Shown here: in pieces, positions 37,342 through 49,768 of the stretch
How the letters are laid out: each line of letters opens with the position of its first letter
Position numbering within the stretch: position 1 is the first letter of the stretch
NCBI GenBank assembly: GCA_022829145.1
Contig: CM040750.1
Location: 6,076,255 to 6,140,254 of the forward strand
Length of the DNA: 64,000 nt
Source: Albula goreensis
Lineage: Eukaryota; Chordata; Actinopteri; Albuliformes; Albulidae
Direction: 5' to 3'
Made by a program: the position numbers and the translations under genes
The notes under the pieces: generated by a model
The model's input: the letters and a program-made list of their open reading frames with translations, nothing else
What the model was told of the DNA's origin: nothing
Databases searched by the model: none

Positions 37342-38102
37342 GTAAGCCGGGATTAACCCAACCAGTGTGGGGCACACTCAACACCGCCCCCCGTACCTCC
37401 CAAATGGATCTGTCCTCTTCTGTCTCCCTTCCCTCCTGTCTCTGTTTGTCTGACAGAAGTAGGGGCCGTTATGCCCTTTCAATGTACTCCACTCAGCAAA
37501 AAAAACTCAGCTTGATTACTTGGATAATACACAAGGTTTTTTAATATATAAATGTGACTTTGTAATGTTTTTAATGTTCAATTTATTCCCCGAGATGATC
37601 TGTTTTATGCCTCCCACAGTTTTCTGGTATATTATAATTACTGGGGTCTGTATCCCAGCAGCCCCTGCTCTGGTTTCACTCTGCGTGCAGGGTGACCGGG
37701 GGTCACCGGGTGCTCGGCTCCCCTGTCCCACCCTCAGCCTGCTGCAGTGGAACAGAGTCATAACAGTGTGGGTGGGGCCGTTCTCTCCGCTCAGCTTTTA
37801 GTGTTCTGTCCAAGGTTATTTTGGAGATTGTGATTACGAAAAAAAAGCTGCTTTCAGGAAGGACGGCCAGTGAAGGACATGTCCTTGAGTTTTGTTTTTG
37901 GAGGTGATTTTGTGGAGTGACAAAGAGGGGTCACAGCGCAAATCCACACGCACTCCTCGGGGTAGACTCAGGTCTCCCCGGGACTCATCTGTGTACACGG
38001 CCTGGAGCTAAAATGCTCATTTCATTTGGGCTGCATTGCAGCTCCACACTTTGTGCGCTGCTTGAATAATTATGAAAGATCTTACTTTTCGTCAGTTTTT
38101 AC

Positions 38103-38260
38103 CAGGGGTGGGCACAGTACCCCAAAATTCTACTTCACTTCTTAATAGAAAATTTATTCAAGTACAAGTAAACAAACCCTTCACCAGAAGTACTTGAGTG
38201 ACAGTACTGAAGTATCTTGTATCTTGTAATAATCGATAAGTGGTAGCAAATCCTGTGCTT
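38103..38260. mobile_element. hAT-like MITE fragment
   Basis: It begins with caggggtgggcacagtac, followed by repeated acttgagt/agtacttgag strings. This is the layout of a widespread fish MITE type whose ends read CAGGGGTGG...GTACTT. The matching right end was not found within several hundred bases, so this is a left-end fragment. The right boundary is a guess. Confidence 0.5.
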
Positions 38261-38865
38261 ACCTGGTGAGCTAACGTGCTAAAAGTTGTCTTTATTGTTT
38301 GCTGTAATGCTAGCCACCTATTAAAAAAGCAAGTACACTTTACCCTCAGAATTCAAACACATGTGGAAGTCGCTTTGATAAGTCGTCTCTAAATGATACG
38401 GTAATGTGTCAACCAAATAGTTTATCAGTAGATGTACCATTTAAGAATGAAAAAGTATTCATTTTATTGAATTGAGCAACTTTAACTGGACTTCGAATGT
38501 ATGTTGAACAGTGTTCCACTTTTTTGTTCAGTAGGTTGACTTTTTTTTTTATTTTAAATGTTTTTACAGGCAATTGAAAGTGACATGCCTGTTCGCATAA
38601 TTCTCCCTTATATTGTACAAGTACATATTTTCCATTTAGCGTAAGTCCAGTCAGAAATGGGCAGCTTCATGTAGTCAGCAGTGTTTTCTGAATTCTGAGA
38701 AACATGCTCAACTCCTGGGTATAAATCTGTGAGAAAATGAACATATTTAGCAAACGTTAAAATATGTATCAGTTTTAATTTAGCAGATTTAGAGACTACC
38801 CACAAATTACCTTCAACACTCATTCCTTTCTCTGAGGCAGGCTGTTCATTCTTCGCCTGCTCTGC

Positions 38866-38961
38866 AGTGTGTGTGTCCGCGTGTGTGTGTGTACGCGCAT
38901 ATGAGTGTGTGTGCATATTAGTATGTGTGTGTTTGTGTGTATATGAGTGTGTGTGGGTGTA

Positions 38962-39001
<40 letters not shown>

Positions 39002-39063
39002 AGTGTGTGTGCGAGTATATATCTGTGTGTGTATATATTTCTGTGTGTGTGTGTGTGTATATA

Positions 39064-39132
<69 letters not shown>
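38866..39132. repeat. Long compound (GT)n array
   Basis: Several GT runs separated by ATAT/ATCT inserts. The last is a pure run of more than 30 copies (about 39064-39131). Confidence 0.96.
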
Positions 39133-39134
<2 letters not shown>

Positions 39135-39694
39135 CTGTGTTAGTGCTCTCTCTGGACGGTGCCAGCTCCTCCAGGCCGTATGTTGCCAGCAGCTCGAGAG
39201 GCTGTTCAGCACAAACATTCACCCGTCACAGACACTCTGTTTCTCTTGGACCCGCCAGCAGTTCACCATGTTCCTTATATCCACGCCGTTTGTGTTCCCC
39301 GATTAACCCGATTAACCCACAGTGTTAATGCTGGATATGACTGAAACAAGCTTACCAGCGGTGACCTCCTCTTCATGAATGTGACCTGAGAATTCAGTTT
39401 TATTTCATGTTTAAACACAGAAATTGAATTACCCTGTGAGGTTACCTCTGTTTGTTTTAGTACCACTAAATCAGACATTACACAATATGCAATTGAGCCT
39501 CTACAGTGTGCACTGCTCTGAAGATGGTTCACAGCAGAAACATTCAAGTCAAATCAAAGTAAACCGAAAGTATGCCAGATATTGTGTTGCAGTTTTAAAT
39601 GACTGTTTAGTGTGTTCACAATGAGCTCAGCCTAACATAGAACAGTGTTGGTGTTGACTGAGTGATGAGAGGGGACGGTGTGATGTCATCGCAG

Positions 39695-39836
39695 GCCCCG
39701 GGGTCGGTTCCCATGGTGATGCCAGTGAAGAGGAGGGAGGACGAGGTGTCGGTGGGCAGCACGCCCCGTGCCAAGCAGCCCTCTAATCAGGCGTCTGACT
39801 ATACCAGCAGCCCCGTGAAAACCAAGACCATTACAG
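39695..39836 (+). CDS. VPS13B: VPS13B internal exon B (142 nt)
   Basis: This exon joins in frame to exon A: 47 codons plus one base. It encodes APGSVPMVMPVKRREDEVSV followed by GSTPRAKQPSNQASDYTSSP and VKTKTIT. The human protein, from memory, reads VPLVMPVCRRKEDEVSIGS, then QASEYASSPVKTKTVT, so the match is close and collinear. The segment is Ser/Thr/Lys-rich with a basic VKRRE patch. It looks like a flexible surface loop inserted in the lipid-transfer rod rather than part of the groove; that reading is inference. The donor is acag/gtaagc (strong) and the acceptor tract is short and purine-interrupted (tgatgtcatcgcag). Phases are 0 in and 1 out. A (CA)n-rich stretch begins about 16 nt into the downstream intron, where hnRNP L-type regulation would act. 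Confidence 0.95.
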
Positions 39837-39851
39837 GTAAGCACTCATAAT

Positions 39852-39960
39852 TCACTCACACACACACATAGAAATGCATATGCACATACACTCACACACA
39901 TACGTATGCACACACACAAACATGCACATACACATGTGCAAACACGCATACACACACACC
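39852..39960. repeat. (CA)n-rich tract next to the VPS13B exon B donor
   Basis: CA runs broken by TA/TG, starting 16 bases after the exon B donor. Confidence 0.93.
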
Positions 39961-40373
39961 CACTTACCTGCCGACCAGAATTCACTCTGAATCACACCCT
40001 TGCTCAAGTCTCACAGTCCTATATCTACAGTAATGTTTTTGTGTTTAACATGCTGTAATCGATAATATTATCAGGTTATCACTGAACAAGGTCCCAATAA
40101 ACTGTGCTGCTGGAGTTTCTCAATATGCCCTCATTATTGTAGAAACGTAAGCTGATATCTCAGACGTGCTCTGGATGAGCTAACCCATGTAGTGATCCTT
40201 GGCCAGTCATTGACTTGCCTTCATTCTGGAATGCTGTGCTCTTATTGGGGATTTACTATTCATTCAGGAGAAAGTCTTCTTCTGAAGGTTGAACAGCTTG
40301 GTGACCGAGGGCCTGGGGGTGAGCAGTTAGGTGCTGTGATCAGTTATGTGGCGCAGGCTAGCGGTTTGCTCAC

Positions 40374-40669
40374 TGCATGAGCAGTGTCTTACCACTGCAT
40401 GGTGAACATTGCGCTAACACAGCATGGAGAACGGTGTGAGTTGTGTGCTCACACAGCATGATGAGCTGTGTGCTGACACAGCATGGTGAGCAGTGTGCTA
40501 ACACAGCATGGTGAGTAGTGTGCTAACACAGAATGGAGAACAGTGTCTTATTACTGCATGGTGAGCAGTGTTTTACCACTACATGGTGAGCAGTGTGCTA
40601 ACACAGCATGGTAAGCCGTGTCTTATCACTGCATGTTGAGTAGTGTGCTAACACAGCGTGGTGAGCAGT
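40374..40669. repeat. 25-bp minisatellite, about 11-12 copies
   Basis: The unit resembles gtgagcagtgtgctaacaca followed by gcatg. A second unit type reads gtcttaccactgcatg. Copies are moderately diverged. Confidence 0.9.
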
Positions 40670-42292
40670 TTGGTGCTGTGCTTTGTGATGTAGCGAAGGT
40701 AAGAGAGTGCATCATGGCAGTGCAGGGGAGGTGTTGTGCTGTGCGCTGGACGGGGGGAGAGGGCGTTTCATGGACAGCCTGCCAGCTTTCCGCTCTCTGA
40801 GACGTTCCCACCCGTAGTCGGCCGCAGGTGCGCCCCCACGCACTCCTGACTGTGGCTGAATCACCACGGCCTCCTGGAGGTCCTCCAGCCCCAGGTTTGT
40901 GTGGAAACTCTGAGCTCCTTATGAGGAGGAGGCAGCGGAGGAGGAGGAGGTGTCCAGTAACCCCCACCCACCCCCCCGGCTGCGTCCTGGGCAGCCAGCA
41001 GTACCTGCAGAAGATCGCTCCTAACTGCTCTCCTCGTTTGAAAATCTGCCGGTGACAAAACGCAGGGATGCCTCTCAGAAAAAGACACGTTTGCGTCAGA
41101 GCCCAGCCCTGTGGTTCAGACTCTACCCTTTACTCGAGATGCAGTGGGAGAGCTTGGCCGGCGTGGACCAGAGATGTCATGGTGATGGAGCAGTTATACT
41201 AACCAGTGCACTTCCACTTGTTAAAAGGTTTATTATTGTGGCTTATACCTCAGTCTCTTAAATGTTTTAAGGTTTTTTAAGCAGTCAAAAACATAAGCAA
41301 GCTTTTGGGAACGCCCAGAAATGTCAACACTATTTAACAAATGCAGTTTCTGCTTTAATTAGTCAAGTATACATTTCCTTGTTGTGTTTTGAATACGAAA
41401 TCACCATGGTGACACTCTCTAACTGTCCATTAGAATTCTAGTTACTTCTACTCTGTTCCATGAAACATAACAGTGAAAAGGTCAACTTGGTGTTCCTCCA
41501 TTCCCCTCTGTATTACCAAATCACAGCTAATGGCTTTTCCTTACCGCGACCTCTTTGCTTACTCATATTTGTAATATTTCCTTCATTAATGTACGCAAGC
41601 AAACAGCAGGGCTGGCTTCCACCTGACACAGGCTGCAGTGTGTCAGCCCCACTCACACAGGACAGCTCTTCTGCCCTGCCTGCTGCCCCTCTGCAGCTGA
41701 GTGAGAGTAAAACTACGCTTTTCTGAGATCCACGATGCCTCGGGACCCCTGTGAAAATGTACTGCGTGTTCCATGTGTGACACGAGCCTTTCACCAGAAT
41801 TAGTGGACCAGTGAAGGGCCATGTTACGTTCCACCGTCCTCTTTCAGTGTGGTATCATGGAATCGACAACCGGGCCGGTAGATCTGTATGAAGCACTGCC
41901 GTTGTGACCCTGAGCAAGGTGCTGTCCCTGAATTACTTTAGAAAATTTTCGGCTGTATAAATAAGCAGTTCTGTTAAAATGAGGGTGAGGAATGGCATTG
42001 CAATGGCATGCCAGGTGTGGAGACAAATTACAGGATCAAGCAGCTAGAAACAAACCGGATCTGTCCCCTGAAAGCCGGCCACCGTTCCAGGTCTGAAAGA
42101 GGGCTTAGTCCCTTCCACATCCTGGCACAACACGGTCTTTAGTCTTTAAAAAATTACTATTTTCCTTTATTACTTCTCTCTACAGTGAAATAATATAATG
42201 AGAACAGTTTCTAAAAAATGAATCGTGCAGATACAAAGGACTTGTAGCCTGACATTAATGTGGCCCCTACACATATGGATGTACGCGTGTGT

Positions 42293-42460
42293 GCACACAC
42301 ACACACATAGATTCGGACGCACGCACACTCACACACACACTCACACTCACACATACACACACATAGATGAATGCACACACACTCACACAATACACACACA
42401 CACACACACATAGATGTAGGCTCACACACACGTAGATGCGGACGCACGCACACACACAGT
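42293..42460. repeat. (CA)n-rich tract
   Basis: Multiple CA runs with ACGC and TAGATG interruptions. Confidence 0.93.
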
Positions 42461-44063
42461 TCCCGGGCAGTATAAGACTGGGTTTAGGAGGATCACTGCC
42501 AGAGAATCTCCGTGCTGAAACACTTAAGCAGCCTTCGGATTACCCTTACAGCTGATGACATTGAACAATGTTATCATTGGAATTACAGTCTTTAAAAATG
42601 ATTTATTAATTGTTTTTCCATGTGTTCCATTTGAGCAAGTTGTGTGAAGCAGTCAGACCAGGAGGCTGATCATTGGTTAATTCTCAGAAGTCACTACAAC
42701 TGCTAGCGTGCTGCACTGCCCTGCTCCTGTGCTGCTCAGTCATTTTTAATGATGTTTTTCTTATTAGGTTTGTTTCATTGTGTAATCGGTGGATTTAACC
42801 TGCCATCCACGATGTTTGGGCAGAAATGTGGTCTCCCAAATTCAGTGTGTTTTATTTAGTCTCTAGTTGCGTTTTAATGATTCTAAGTTTAGGAACGGCA
42901 TGTTTATGAAGATATATGATCCTGGTGTTTAACGTGCAGCGGTAATAATGCACTGGGGCACTTAGTCCTGAGATCTGAAAAATTAGACCATTGATGAACT
43001 GGAATCTCATCACTTTTGACAGAGGGAGTTTCTGTAAAATTGATAATTGCTGTGAAAATGAATTGTGTTGTTGTAAGTAATGAATGTAAATGGCTGTCTT
43101 GGTTTTCCCTCTTGGATTGGGTACAGAGCATTTCCACTAAATTATAATTTGGCATAACATGCGGTAGCTCTAATGTGTTTGTTTTAATGTAACTCCAAAT
43201 AAAAGAACAAACACAAATGATACATAGGTCGATTTTTAATCTGAGGTATTTGTGGCATACTTTCCCTTACTTTGGGTTTAGCCTAATCATGCAGATGTTT
43301 TATTTTTAAGCATTTGCTCTATTTATGTACACAGAGGTGGGTCTTCCATGTTGTTTGCTAGTTTAAATCAGTACATCTATTTGGCCTGCCATCTGCAAAG
43401 GCTCATGGGAAATGAAGACTACAGAGGTCTGCATTTTCTTGAGTTCAAGTGAGCCACCAGCCAATCATGTTACAGTGCCTTAATAACAATGTATGATGTG
43501 GCAGAGTCACTGTTCCCACAATTCCATTGGGTTTTAACCTTTTAGACGCGAACACCATGACTGATTTGAACTGTACTGCCAGCTTGCCAATGTGTTATTC
43601 ACCAGATCGCCATGCTACCTAGGGATACATAGAGATGTCTGATAAAGACTATTAATGTGAAAGGTGTAAACTGGCTCCATATGGAATACTTCTGCTTTAA
43701 TCTGGAGGTTCTTAGTACCTGACAAGCTTATGTAAAAGGGATGGCATTTTCACTTAGTGTGAAAATATAATGCCTTTTATTTTTTTTTACATACATCCTA
43801 CTGTTTCACAGCAATTGTGACATTTTTCTAAAGGGACTGGAGGAATGCACTGTAGCTCTGCGGGTAGAAGGGGCCGGCATTGTGCGTGTAAATGCCCTCA
43901 GACGCACAGACACATTCAATTTTATCACGCATCGTGCTCTTTGTGCTGATGTCATCCACAGCTGCGGTCTCTGTGAGGTTCCATCACACCACTGACAATG
44001 TTGGAACAATGGAAACCACATATTGTGATGTTGCTTTGTTGCATTTTATTTTTATCCCTTTTT

Positions 44064-44092
44064 GGGGGGTGTGGGGTAGTGGGGGGTGGGGG
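44064..44092. other. G-quadruplex motif
   Basis: GGGGGG, GGGG, GGGGGG and GGGGG separated by 1-4 bases. Non-template strand if read with VPS13B. Confidence 0.65.
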
Positions 44093-45860
44093 ACACATGT
44101 GTAAGTGACATGACATCACAATGGCAGCCTCTGGTCAGCGTTCTGGCGTGCGGTTTTGTGACGCGGGAGGAAGGGTTTGTGTCACACAGGCACGGTTTTC
44201 TCTCCCAGTACTCTTCTCCAGCAGACAGTAATGAGGCTGAGACCAGCCCATGCTCCCCCGGGTGCCTGACGTCAGCCATGTGGCCGATCTTTCCACAGAA
44301 CGCCGAGGGCGCTGCAGGGGCTGCTGGGAGATCTACAGGTGCTGCGCAGAGGGGGGACGGAAGGATAATAACTCAAACTGCGCCTGACTCATCCAACCCA
44401 AAATCACTTGCTCCCTTTGAGTTATGTGGGCTGAACTCATTAAATTACTGCATTATCAGCAAAGGGGAAAGCGGAATGTTCCGTGTTTATGTTCAGCACT
44501 GAATAGTCCATTGTGCTGTCTTTGGCCAACGCGGTATCGCTCAGACGCTTGAACGTTTATCGGTCATTTTGATTCGTGCGGTACAGACTCACAAACGTGC
44601 GAAGGGGACTCACCTGTATTTGCTGTGTTTAAAATAAAATAAATCTTGATAAAGATTTTCAATAACCTACCAAGAGCCAAATCAATCCCTTTCGTAAGGT
44701 CTGGGGAAGATTATCAAGGAAATGGGACTTGTTGATGTTTTGAGTTTAGCAAATCCCTCAGCGATAGACTGCACAATCTGCTTCAGCCCACATGATTTTT
44801 ATTCAGGACTGGATGAAGTTTGATGTTTTTCTCTCCTCAAACCTGGTTCATTTTGTTAAAGTTAACGATACGGAAAGGTAAAATCACACATTTATTTCTG
44901 TAGAGCCGATTACTTTAAGTGCCATGTCGCAGAGAGCCACCCGGCAATGCCGAATAGCTGTTTCAGTCAGATCCATGTGTTTGTAAGGAGATAATATTAT
45001 CAATCTGTGAAAGTAATGAAGAAACTAACCCCTCAATACTGCAGGAAACCACCAGACCTGGAGCTGCAACTCCAGCCTTGAACAGGAACATAAACAATAC
45101 CCAACCAAGGATAACTCGGCCAAGTCAATGGTGGCAAAGACACCACTCAACACACTGCTGTCTCAAAGAGCTGAAAAAATAGATTTAATGAGAAACAGAA
45201 ACTATATGAGTATGGCAATAAACATGTAATTCTCCTTGAAAATGTGCTATTTTGTTGGCCTGATCACAGCTGTATTCAATGTGGCAATGGTGCAACATGC
45301 AAACCCTTCCTCAGCGCCTCCACTTTCTCAACATGCAAACCCTTCCTCTGTTCTTTATGTACTGAAAACAGGCTCAAGAGGCTCTTTAAACTCCAGCAGG
45401 CCTCATATCGTGACAGAGCTGTCCAGTTTCTCTCACCGACAGAGCAGAAGCGTTTGGAGCTACTTTTATAGACAGTTTACTTCTCCATTATCAGTCTGAT
45501 CATTTCCCCCATCTCCGAGTGCCTCATGATGCACTGACACAAGAATAGCCAGTTCCAGAAGAGCCAGTATCTTAAGACTGACCTCACCGCACAGTGTCGA
45601 TCCTGATGTCTGTCCGCGCCAAGCTTCTAGCCAGAAAGCTTGATCCAGTTCCACCCTCCACAAGTGGGTCAGGTCAGACCACCATGTGGTAATGGCCATT
45701 AATCTTACCAATATCAGGTCACTAAGGATGATTCAGTGGGCTAAAATAAAACTGTTATGAGTGGTTATGGTGATGGTCATGCCATTGTTTGGTGCCCAGA
45801 GTAAAAGCACATGTTTTATGGTGCAGCTGTGCATCCCTCAGCTGGGAGAATCCCAACCAT

Positions 45861-45966
45861 GCCATTACCGGCCACGGCTAGCTAACCGCTAGCCACGCCA
45901 TCACCGGCCATGGCCAGCTAACCGCTAACCACTCTAACCAGCTTCACCCTGACCGGCTATGGCCAG
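45861..45966. repeat. 36-bp tandem repeat, about 3 copies
   Basis: gccattaccggccacggcta begins the first unit and gccatcaccggccatggcca the second, 36 bases later. A third, poorer copy follows. Confidence 0.88.
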
Positions 45967-48900
45967 AGGTCCATAATAATGAGGTGATAGTTGTGGCATA
46001 CATAAAATTGTAGTGACTTTAAGCTTAATTAGGTAACATAAGAAACTCTTTGGTTTAACATTATTAAGTCTAAATATATAAGTAAAGGTGATATTGTTGA
46101 CACACCAGTCAAAAAGATAAATGCTTGGTAAGGTAAATAGTTAAAAAAAGGGTGTTGCTGATGCTTTATTTTTTTATATTAATGTGAAAAAGAAAATTAA
46201 TCCAACAATGCAAGCCGATGGGTAGGCTATGACCCTCACATGTTGACCTTGGTCAAATAAGTATTTCTCATATTTCATGAGTGTTCAAATATATGTATTT
46301 TCATAATATTTTACATTTGAATATTTAAAAAATAAAATAATTAACATTCAAAAAGATTAGAAATTGTTTCCTCAACAATGAAAATATGATCATTGTTTAG
46401 GATGCATTATATAGCAAAGCTGTAACTAATTGGGATTAATTGGAATTTGATTTGAAATATCACTTACAAATACTTTGTTCAAGTACTTATAATAATATAT
46501 TATGATAATATAGTAAATGTAACTTCAATTTTGCATTTATTTCTTTAGAATAGTAGTTCATCAGTCATTTTAATCATTGAATTATACTTCAAATCAAAGT
46601 ATTTTTTCAATGAAAATATAACAGATACTAAATAATTTTTTGACCCAATTAATATGACAATAATTAAAATTTTTACATAAATATAAACATATACAAATAT
46701 TTCAAATAAAATTATTTAGTATCAGTATTTGACCCTGGTCACCTCAGGTCACTAGTAGCATTTACTTGTCTCTTGACTCTTACCCCTGTGATAGAATGTT
46801 CTTGTGGTATGTGGTTTGTCTTTTCAGGTAATACCTTCTGTCTGCATGGAAAGCACCGACACGATAACTCTGCAAACTGCAAGGGCAGTTACTCTGCCAG
46901 TCTTTATTCGTATCTGTGTCAGTTTGGATATTTGTAAGGTGTTACCTCTTTAAGTACTGCTAAATAAAATGCCTGATACATAAAAATAAGTAAAATAGCA
47001 TAGAATGTGCACACATATTGCACAATAAATAGTCTAGTTTATTTTTGAGGTCAGAATCCAAATCTTTAACATTCCAGTTGTTATTTATTTTATTTGTTTT
47101 ACCATAGTTAAATTTAGGAAATATTTTGTTTCTATTCATAAAGGGGGACCAAAATGTTTACGCAAAAAAATCTATACAGGTATTGGTACAGCAGAGTTAG
47201 TGTTTTTCTTTGATTGTACCTTGCAAGACATTTGTGTATTTGAACACTTAGAAAACAGGTTGTTTCTCAAATTGGCCTAGAGTTCTTTTGGGTTTACCGC
47301 CAGAAATTAAAGCAACATAAAAAAAAGAGATCGCACTAAGTAAGTATTTTTCTTTATTGCCCTAATGAAACTGAGGTTGGCACAAGCCTTTCTAAGGTTT
47401 CTGGCCCCATGAGCATCTATTTGAATAATGACCTCACTGGAATTTTTCTCCATGCTAAAATAAGCTGCTGGCACAGAGAGAAGCGAACGCAATTTTGGTG
47501 TAAAAACATGCACTCTTAATCTGGGCTGTGGGGGATGTGGGAGTGAAATATTAGCTCAGCTCCTCTCTGTTTGCCATCCGGATGACAGGACTGTGCAGCC
47601 TGTGCTGTTGAATGTACATCTTTGCTGGGCCGGGCAGGGAAGCACGGAGACACTGCTCTTGTCCAGACCATTTAAAAAGTAGGGGGGCGGGCTTTTGGGG
47701 GCGTTGTTCTCAAAGATGACAGCAGTGCTTAAACGGCAAACGGTTAACGGTCTACAGTAATGCAAAAAAGCCCATTGCTCCCGATCTGCTGTGGCTTGAT
47801 GGAAATCAGTCGGTTTTTATTGGCTGATAGCTGCTTACGCAAAGGATAATGTTTTCTCAGCAAAGTTATTATTTCGTTTTATTTTTCTCTCAGTGTCAAT
47901 AATTAATCAAAGTAATGTTGGTGGTTTTGGTGAAAGAAAGCAATAAATGAGAGGAATAATGAGATAGCTGGCCTCCAAATTTGAGAGCTTGTGGTCATGG
48001 GGGCTTCCCGTAAAGATTAAGGCAATTTTGGCTTTTCTCCGGCGTCAAAAGCCAACGGTTGATTTCTTGAGCAAAGGTAGAGGAGCTTTAGAGAAAGCTG
48101 TACCTCACTCTTGTCCACCGACAGTATTTTTCTTTCTTTTTACTGTTCAGATTTGTAGGTTTTGGCAGCATGGGGTTTGCTTTCGGCCGTATTTGACAGT
48201 GGGGCTGTATTTCACAGAACGCGATTAGCCCTGATCTCCCCCTGACTTGCACATTTTGCCAGTCACCACTTTCAAACACAGTGGCGCAGCATCAGCTGCG
48301 AAAGGCTTCCAGCTCATCGCTTTGGGTCTGCAGTAATGACCCAGCAGCTACATAAAATCACTTCAATGCTACATAAACAGAACCGTACGTAATTCTGACA
48401 GAATTCAGTTGGCTTTTGTCTTGTGTCTTCGCTTAAAAGGTGGTTGAAAAGGGATTTTCTCTCCAGTAAATTCAAGCTGTGTATTAGATTGTCCTACCTG
48501 CTATGATTTGCCTGGTATTTAAGTCTGATTTTACTTTAGCTGTTCTCTGTGGTGCCTGTCTGTCCTGGTAATGTTTTTTCAAAAGGCATACAGGGACTAG
48601 AAATGCACACACCCTGTCCCCTTTTCCGAACTCCGTTCAAAGCACAGAGTTACCCTTCACCCACCAAATCTAATCGCTATACCATTCCCCCTCCATCAAC
48701 CAAAGCCTTCACCTCAGGTTTTCAGCACAGATAACCCCCATGTGACGGGGGGGTGTGGTGGGGATGGGGGGTTTGTGAAGGCCGGCCCTGGTTCAGACAG
48801 CTGTGATGGCCCACAGCCTTGCTCCTGATTTCCTGCGCTGGGATGGTGTGTGTTTGTGGAGATGTCCTCACGCCATCACTGGGGCTCCTGGTGACAGTGA

Positions 48901-49234
48901 CTGCCCCTGGGCTGCTTCTACAGCCGGAAGCCAGAGGATTGTGGGAAGCAGAGTCGCACGCAGCTCAGAGAGCAGAAGGAATTGTGGGCCCCCCTCAGCG
49001 TACTGAACAGTTCCTCTGAGCCCTGACTGACTCCCCACTGGCTACAGCCGTAACAGATGAAGCTGAGTAAATATTTAAATAAACACCAACCTGCATCCAA
49101 AACAAATAGTGAGGCGGTTATTAAGGCATTAGAAGTGTCCTGATGCAGCTGTGAGGTGGTATACAACACTTCATTTTACTGTAAACCGCCTGTAATGAGG
49201 AACATACCAGAGCAGAGGCAGGCGGGGGAAACTG

Positions 49235-49768
49235 CCTTTCAGCTTTCACACTGAAGGACAGATATTTCAGCTTTCACAGTTACTGAAGGGCAGATATTTC
49301 AGCTTTCAGTTACTGAAGGGCAGATATTTCAGCTTTCAGTTACTGAAGGGCCAATATTTCAGCTTTCAGTTACTGAAGGGCAGATATTTCAGCTTTCACA
49401 GTGACTGAAGGGCCGATATTTCAGCTTTCACAGTTACTGAAGCACAGATATTTCAGTCAGCTTTCATGGTTACTGAAGGGCAGATATTTCAGCTTTCAGT
49501 TACTGAAGGGCCGATATTTCAGCTTTCACAGTTACTGAAGCACAGATATTTCAGTCAGCTTTCATGGTTACTGAAGGGCAGATATTTCAGCTTTCACAGT
49601 TACCGAAGGGCAGATATTTCACCTTCACCAAAGGGCAGATATTTCAGCTTTCATAGTTACCGAAGCATTGATATTTCAGCCTCCACAGTTACCGCAGGGC
49701 AGATATTTCAGCTTTCACAGTTGCTGAAGGGCAGAAATTTCAGCTTTCACAGTTACTGAAGGACAGAT
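49235..49768. repeat. 32-bp minisatellite, about 16 copies
   Basis: The unit is tactgaagggcagatatttc followed by agctttcacagt. Shorter 28-bp units lack the CACA, and two 35-36-bp units carry an extra tcag. The mix of lengths shows repeated slippage or unequal exchange. Confidence 0.95.

Larger units (their letters stand above)
37342..39694 (+). other. VPS13B: VPS13B intron between exons A and B (2,353 bp)
   Basis: GT-AG intron in phase 0. It begins gtaagc and ends ...atgtcatcgcag. It holds a hAT-like MITE fragment starting at 38103 and a long compound (GT)n array at 38866-39132. Nothing else was recognised; 39135-39694 is unique sequence. Confidence 0.9.

Noticed and set aside
38608-39328. 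His/Thr-rich (minus) and Cys/Val-rich (plus) open frames
   Set aside because: Products of the GT array at 38866-39132.
44086-44502. 138-codon open frame in the B-C intron
   Set aside because: Considered as an alternative VPS13B exon, but exon B joins exon C exactly as in the known protein and there is no family match.
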